A stretch of DNA of 64,000 nucleotides from assembly GCA_000733355.1 (NCBI GenBank), contig JNVV01000064.1, positions 139,742 to 203,741 of the forward strand. The letters run 5' to 3'. The notes beneath the pieces are model-generated. The model had not been told where the DNA came from. It worked only from the letters and a program-made list of their open reading frames with translations, and searched no databases. The stretch comes from Falciphora oryzae. Its lineage: Eukaryota; Ascomycota; Sordariomycetes; Magnaporthales; Magnaporthaceae. Made by a program: the position numbers and the translations under genes. Shown in pieces: positions 58,817 to 64,000 of this stretch (position 1 is its first letter; every line of letters starts with the position of its first letter).

Positions 58817-61800
58817 ATCAATTCCCTAAATGGAGGATTACCAAAATGGACTACTCGCAATTTAAAGCGACCTTCGCACCTTTACTTTCCTACCCTATGC
58901 TATGCATTTCGGGGCTCCTACTATACCTTAACTGCGGAAAGCCTAAATGTAAAATCTATATGGAAGAAAAGGCCCGGGCTTAAACGGAAGGCCGCGTGCG
59001 ATTAAACCTGCCTGGCTACGTAAATTATAAAGCCGAACGATCCATAAAAAAAAGAAAAGCTCCTAAAGCAAAAAACTAAAATGGCCACCCGACATAAGGG
59101 CACGGAATAAACCCTAATAACAAGCAAAAACCCTAGCCGTAACAAACGTTAACTAATACCAGCATTTAATAATGGTATTACGGTACAAAGGAAAAAGGCT
59201 GCACGTTATAATCGATAGCGGGGCCTAAAGCAATTACCTTTCGCTAGAAGCAGCGAAAAGGTACGGCATTCCGGCAAAAAAAAAAAAACGCCGTATAGCT
59301 TAAAAATTGTGAAAAAAAAACCGGTTACATTTAACAATGGCCATATCGATAAAAAAATTAATTATTTTAAATTTCAATGCCAAAGGAAAAATTTCCGCGT
59401 TACTTTGGATATTATGGACATAAAAAGGGAAAACGTAATTTTAAGCATCCCCTAATTTAAAAAAAGCAACTTACGAATAGATTAGGTTACCGGCCAAATC
59501 TAATAAAAAAATTTATAAAACCCCGTAACGGTTTAACAACCCCAAACCCCGGACAGTAAACCTACGAAGCCACAAAAGGCAGCCACGACGGTAGCAAAAC
59601 AAAGCAGTCAGCCCAAACAATCGGTATCGACGGAATCGCAACTATTCACAAGCGACGTTAACTTTAAAAAACAAGCAAACCTCGTTATACGAATACGGAA
59701 CGTCCCAAAAAAGTATTTCCAATACTAGAAACTGTTTAAAAAAAACTTGGAAACAGTACTTCCGGAATATAAGCCATTCAACCACGAAATTAAACTTAAA
59801 CCAAAAACATAGCTCAAATACCAAAAGCTATATTAATTAAACCAAAAACAGCAGGAAGTACTAAAGGAACAACTAAAAAAAGACCTGCTAAAGGGACTTA
59901 TCAGGCCCTCCAACTCTCCTATTGGATACGGGATACTGTTCGTACTAAAAAAAAACGGAAAAAAGCGGATATATATCAACTACCGACCGCTAAACGAAAC
60001 AACCATTAAAAATCGATATCCTTTACCTTTTATCGACGAATTACGGGACAAACTCAATAAAGCCAAATACTTTACGGCTTTAAACCTACGTAAAGCTTAT
60101 AGCCTACTACGGATCAAAAAGGGTTAAAAATAAATAACAGCTTTTCGAACGAAATTTGGGGTTTTCGAATTTTTAATAATAACCTTCGGGCTTACTAATA
60201 CGCCAGCCACATTCTAACAGATAATCGACCACGTATTGCGAAAGTACTTTAATATTTTTATCCTTACATATTTGGACGATATTCTAATTTTTTCGGGAAT
60301 ATTAAAAAAATATAAAAAGCATATGCACAAAATGCTACAAAAGCTACAAAACGCTAAGCTTTTAATTAACCCAAAAAAATGTATGTAGCATACGCAAAAG
60401 GTCGTTTTCCTAAGTTTTGTTATTACACCCGGAAAAGTTCGCATAAACCCTAAAAAGGTGCGCGAGGTTAAAAAATAACTTATACCTACAAACGTTAAAA
60501 AAATCTAAAGCTTCCTAAGGTTTATAAACTTTTACCGACGGTTTATCCGCGACTTTAACAAAAAAGCTGCACCATTTACGAATTTTACTAAAAATAACAC
60601 CCAATTCCATTAAAGGAAATAAAAATAAAAAGCTTTCGAGCTATTACGGACAGCCGTTTCGCAAAAACTAATTTTAACTATACCAAACCCAAACAAACCC
60701 TTCGAAATAAAAACCGATGCGTTAAATTTCGCAATCGGGGGATAATTTAAACAAAAAAACGAGCAAAAAAAGCTGCACCCTTGCGCCTTCTTTTTACAAA
60801 AACTCAATAAACCTAAGTTAAACTATTAAATCCATAATAAAGAGCTTTTCGCTATTATTAAAGCGTTAAAAAAATGGAAACTTTACCTGTATAAAGCAAA
60901 GCATCAAATTGTGGTGCATACGGACCATAAAAACCTATTACACTTCACTACCAGCAAAAACTTAAACAAACGGCAAATCCGGTAAAGTAAATTCCTCCAA
61001 GATTATAATATCCGGATCGAATACCGCAAAGGATCGGAAAACGGACGGGCGGACGCCTTTAATCGCCGATTAAACCACAAGGTTGATATTCCAAAAAAAA
61101 CTCGTGTGATACTCGCCTAGGGCTTAAACGGATCTCTGGTCCCGGCGCAGCGGGTACTAGCAAAAACAGCTAGGTAAAAGGAATGGACTCCTAAAAGGAT
61201 TCAGCAAATCCACGGGCAGTTGGCCTATAGCCACTAAAAAGTAACCAAAACATAAAAAAAGCTACGACAACACCACGGGTTTGTCGGAACTCGAACCAAA
61301 GTACAAAAAGCAATTAAAAATTGTAAAAACTGCGCAAAAAATAAAGCTAGCCGATATAAGCCTTATAAGTTATTGCAACCTTTGCTAGCGCCTAGCGAGG
61401 TATAGCAATATGTTATAACAAATTTCGTCGTTAAACTACCAAGGTCAAAAAAGCCCCTAACGAATGTTTGTTATAATAACATTTTAATAATAATAAATAG
61501 GCTTACCAAATATACCTTATTTTTACCTTATAAAAAAGCAAACGATATTACGGAGTTAACGTACGTCTTTATCCGGCATATAATCGCAAAGCACGGAGTG
61601 CCAAAACATATCGTTACAAACAGGGATAAGCTATTTACAAGCAAATTTTAACGCGCGCTTGTATCCAAGTTAAAAGCCAAGCACGCCTTATTAACAGCGT
61701 ACCACCCGGAAACAAACAAACAAACCAAACGAACGAACCAAACCATAAAACAGTACCTTCGCCACTACGTTAATTACAAACAAACGGACTGGGTACAACT

Positions 61801-62460
61801 GCTTCCTATAGCGCAGTTTGCGTACAACAGCTCAAAACACGAAAGTACGGGGACCACACCGTTTTTTACAAACTACGGGTATACACCTACGGTATACAAA
61901 AAACCCAGGGCAGGACCACATGCCCCAGCAGCAAAAATCCAAATAACGGAACTTACTAAACTGCACAAAAATCTCCAAACAAAACTCAAAAAGCTACGGC
62001 AACAAATAGCCACGCAAACCAACAAAAAAAAATCAAAGGACTAACCTTTAAAAAAAAAGATAGCGTTTATCTTTTGCGCCGCAATATTAAAACGAAACGA
62101 CCAAATAACAAACTGGATTACAAAAAGCTTGGGCTATTTAAAATAAAAAAGGTAATATCGAACGTTAACTACAAGTTACAACTCCCCCCAACCATGGAAA
62201 TCCACCCAATTTTTCACGTCTCTTTGCTAAAACCAGCACCGCCTAATACAAAGAGCAACGAGTTAGTGGAAGTCGACCCAAACCAAAAGTGGGAGGTCGA
62301 AAAAATACTCGACGAAAGAAAGCACTACCGCAAACGGCAGTACTTCGTCAAATGGGCAGGATTTAGCTACGAACACAATACGTAGGAAAACGAAACGAAC
62401 TTTAGGAACTATTAGGAAGCGCTAACGGAATACCAGCGGGAGCGCTTGGCAAAAGGTTAC

Positions 62461-62602
62461 TAAAAAAAAAAAAAAAAAAAGAAAAGCTAAGGAACCAACC
62501 GCCGGAATTCGACAATTGGTTCCCTAGCGACGGTCTTGCCGGGATTCGAACCCGAAACCTTAGCAAAAGAAGCCAAAGCCACACCCAATGTGCTACAAAA
62601 CC
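62461..62602 (-). ncRNA. tRNA-like Pol III unit with hairpin and T19 terminator
   Basis: Reading the minus strand from 62602, 72 nt (to 62531) fold as a tRNA-like cloverleaf. The acceptor is GGTTTTG with CAAGACC, the T stem TCGGG/CCCGG carries the loop TTCGAAT, and the anticodon stem TTGGC/GCTAA carries a loop with CTT in the anticodon place (Lys if functional). The D stem pairs poorly and position 37 is T, so it is degenerate. The A box (TAGCACATTGG) and B box (GGTTCGAATCC) are intact. Downstream lies a hairpin (GGAACCAA at 62491-62498 with TTGGTTCC at 62516-62523), then T19 on this strand (62462-62480). The layout is that of a short Pol III transcript or a tRNA-derived SINE head. Function is unproven. 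Confidence 0.45.
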
Positions 62603-62637
62603 TAAAAAAGTTATTAAAAACTCCACAACTTACCCGA

Positions 62638-62925
62638 TTAAAGAAAAACACCTAGGTCGAAAGCAGGATTAACCTCGGGACCCGGCCAGTTTAGAAAAAA
62701 AGGCGACAACGGAGGAAAAAAAGGGGCAAACAGGGCAGAAAACGCAGTAAAGGCCTGCGTAACAGCTCTTTCAGCCTCCTCCCGCTCAATCCGCTCCAGC
62801 TCTTCCAAACTGTCGATACCCCGACGTATCGCACGCATCTTTTTTTCCAACCACACCTTTTTCTGTTTTCGCAAACGTTTTATTTTTACGTTAATAAAGC
62901 GACGCTTTTCTTTAACAGCTTCCAA
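62638..62925 (-). CDS. Antisense coiled-coil ORF between pol and the 3' LTR
   Basis: A 95-codon open frame without stops in an otherwise stop-filled region, on the strand opposite gag-pol. Its first half is strongly helical and charged: KIKRLRKQKKVWLEKKMRAIRRG then DSLEELERIEREEAERAV (landmarks KRLRKQKK, RRGIDSLEEL). This has a heptad-like pattern and resembles a family of small hypothetical proteins that I associate with fungal retroelement ends (RLRKQ...RRG..SLEEL). The tail is Phe/Pro-rich. The frame opens with TTG, not ATG; an ATG could have been lost by mutation. Expression is unknown; it may be a remnant. Confidence 0.4.
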   Translation of the reverse strand: MEAVKEKRRFINVKIKRLRKQKKVWLEKKMRAIRRGIDSLEELERIEREEAERAVTQAFTAFSALFAPFFPPLSPFFLNWPGPEVNPAFDLGVFL

Positions 62926-63311
62926 TTTAGCTTTACGTTATGTAAATTAATGCTAAAGCTTTTAAAATTGTATAAACGAAAGGCTTAATACGTCGCAGCA
63001 GGAACGGCCCTAACGGACACACTCCACGCATCGGGAAAAGTCCTAAGGAAAAACCTCGCAACAGGAACGACCCAAAGCCTCGCAAAAAAAACAGGAAAGC
63101 ATTTTAACTGAAGAAGAAATGAAGGCGGTAAGGAGGTTATCGCAACGAATAGTCGAACGCGCAATAGGAGTTTTTCGTTTTTGCACCCGATCCGACATTC
63201 TGTCAAAAGCAAAAAAATGGGAGATAGCAAAGAAAAAAAGTACTTACCACTAACAAAAGGAAAGGATAGCAGATATGGCCAAAGGGACTTGGCTTAAAAA
63301 AAGGGACCTAA

Positions 63312-63548
63312 TATTACAACTATACAAATAGCGGGGATAGGAGGCCTAGGTCAAACCCCGGGAAGGAAGCACCCTCAACCCCGCATTTGGAAAAGGAAAG
63401 GTTACGTAGAAAAACACGTAACCTCAAAGTGATATATCTAATATGCGACATAGCAAACATAGCACAGGACCTTAAAGTAATATGTCTAATATGTAACATA
63501 GCAGATATAGCACAAGTCCTTAAAGTAATATATCTAATATACGACATA
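63312..63548 (+). repeat. 3' LTR, truncated, with 48-bp tandem units
   Basis: Aligns without gaps to 54302 onward; the differences seen are all transitions. Three 48-bp units begin at 63421, 63469 and 63517 (core ATATATCTAATATGCGACAT). Similarity to the 5' LTR stops near 63548. Confidence 0.82.
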
Positions 63549-63676
63549 AATAACAAAGTATAATTAAAAAAAAACGCTGGTTGGACCTTTGCAAACGCGC
63601 ATCCGGTCAGCCCTTCGAAATAATCCAAATCTGACTTCAGAACCGGAATCCACGCATCCGACTCCCCCCCGAGCCG
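63549..63676. other. Junction after the truncated 3' LTR
   Basis: Unrelated to the sequence that follows the 5' LTR. No target duplication matching the left flank of the chromovirus is seen, so the right end of that element was lost or replaced. Confidence 0.5.
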
Positions 63677-64000
63677 ATGCCGCAAGCGGCGCACGCCGGC
63701 GGCGCGGGGTTGGAATCGATAAAAATCGATTCTGGCCTCGCGGCTAGCCGACACGCATTCGCGAACGACCCGCCCGACGCGCCTCAAAGCGCGTCGGGAA
63801 GCAGGACCTCCCCCGACCCGGAACCGCATCGCAACCGCCAAAAAACTAACCTATTAGAAATCAAAAACAAACTAAAGCCCCTTATAATTCGTAGCAAGCT
63901 GCCGGAAATCCTGCAACTAATCAAAAAGCTAATTAACACCGAAACCGAAGCGGTAGCGGCGCGCCAACGCGACGCAGCCAAAAACGGACCGATTACGACA
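63677..64000 (+). CDS. Partial ORF running off the right end, unknown
   Basis: From ATG 63677 (MPQAAHAGGAG) the frame stays open for 108 codons to the window edge. The N-terminal half is Ala/Pro/Ser-rich; the second half turns helical and basic (LLEIKNKLKPLIIRSKLPE, then KLINTETEAVAARQRDAAKN). It lies after the truncated 3' LTR. The composition shift and absence of family hits by eye suggest the start of a gag-like ORF of another retroelement, but I cannot name it. Two perfect hairpins overlap it (63713-63732 and 63773-63798). Confidence 0.35.
   Translation, partial: MPQAAHAGGAGLESIKIDSGLAASRHAFANDPPDAPQSASGSRTSPDPEPHRNRQKTNLLEIKNKLKPLIIRSKLPEILQLIKKLINTETEAVAARQRDAAKNGPITT

Larger units (their letters stand above)
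56660..62461 (+). pseudogene. Gag-pol of the chromovirus, RIP-inactivated
   Basis: Retrotransposon polyprotein remnant, interrupted at 58425-58816. Gag core (about 56670-57400) ends in a zinc knuckle at 57576-57617 that reads C-x2-C-x4-Tyr-x4-C, where the His has become Tyr, with a stop inside. Protease motif IIDSGA lies near 59208-59225, followed by a stop. Reverse transcriptase runs from YINYRPLNETT near 59975; LNLRKAYSLL has Asn in place of the usual catalytic Asp, and YLDD is intact at 60269-60280. RNase H (TDALNFAIGG near 60715), an integrase with its Zn-binding part (CKNCAKNKAS near 61325) and core (VTNRDKLFTSKF near 61613) follow. The end is a chromodomain (62290-62400, WEVEKILDERKHY and QYFVKWAGFSYEHNT) with TAG where relatives have Trp. 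Frames differ between gag/protease, RT/IN and the chromodomain, with A-runs as likely slip sites. Stops are TAA or TAG throughout. Confidence 0.88.
54302..63548 (+). mobile_element. Ty3/gypsy chromovirus, RIP-degraded, with nested insertions
   Basis: An LTR retrotransposon of about 9.2 kb including insertions. The 5' LTR starts TGTTACGAC at 54302 and the 3' LTR starts TATTACAAC at 63312. Gag with a zinc knuckle, protease, reverse transcriptase, RNase H, integrase and a chromodomain follow in Ty3/gypsy order. A purine tract (AAAAAAAGGGA) precedes the 3' LTR. It carries a pogo transposon inside the 5' LTR (54486-56346) and a foreign solo LTR inside gag-pol (58425-58816). The 3' LTR matches the 5' copy only to about 63548 and is then cut off. 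The element is dead: dozens of stop codons and several frame changes. Confidence 0.88.

Noticed and set aside
63421..63548. CRISPR-like array from the 48-bp repeats
   Set aside because: Units are contiguous without spacers, lie in an LTR, and the genome is fungal.

Overview
The window reads as nuclear DNA of a filamentous ascomycete (Pezizomycotina, probably a Sordariomycete). Genes have short GT-AG introns of 55-96 nt with CTAAC or CTGAC branch sites, coding exons are very GC-rich, the gene families are typically fungal, and a repeat block on the right carries the transition-only mutations expected of repeat-induced point mutation (RIP). Two assembly gaps (24242-24550 and 44156-44325) show that this is a scaffold.

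Layout. 1-8867: no supportable gene; long upstream region with simple repeats. 8868-12769 (+): Adr1/AmdX-like C2H2 transcription factor. 13850-15389 (+): secreted M28 leucine aminopeptidase. 16407-19491 (-): alpha-arrestin with a PY motif. 19492-24892: gene-poor, with a T47 run and a gap. 24893-24964 (+): tRNA-Trp(CCA). 26064-26438 (+): small secreted six-cysteine protein. 27182-28971 (-): five-exon MFS permease of the allantoate (Dal5) type. 28972-33828: no gene seen. 33829-36353 (-): secreted, probably GPI-anchored S41-type protease. 38070-42144 (+): large FUSC/ArAE-type membrane transporter. 42519-44126 (-): S33 alpha/beta-hydrolase peptidase beside the second gap. 46005-47122 (+): broken aldo/keto reductase. 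47384-48556 (-): short-chain dehydrogenase. 49033-49394: hAT-like MITE with an 8-bp target duplication. 49410-51141 (-): DUF7730-like protein. 51473-52612 (-): broken Old Yellow Enzyme.

53 kb to the end is a nested, AT-shifted transposon block. A lysine/proline-rich decayed ORF (53204-54300) is followed by a Ty3/gypsy chromovirus (54302-63548) whose gag-pol is riddled with TAA/TAG codons. Its 5' LTR is split by a pogo/Fot1-type DNA transposon (54486-56346, TA duplication, 42-bp TIRs). Its gag-pol is split by a clean 392-bp solo LTR of a second element (58425-58816, ATCAA duplication) that escaped mutation. Between pol and the 3' LTR lie an antisense tRNA-like Pol III unit and an antisense coiled-coil ORF.

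How the parts relate. The left 44 kb carries ordinary nutrient-related genes: an acetamidase/carbon-type regulator, secreted peptidases (M28, S41, S33), an allantoate-type permease and an arrestin that could control permease turnover. This is a thematic link, not a cluster. The 46-52.6 kb strip next to the repeats holds three NAD(P)H or flavin oxidoreductases, two of them broken. No clearly new biological system was found. The most informative structures are the transposon nest with a readable insertion order, the MITE beside a stop codon, and the antisense units in the chromovirus.
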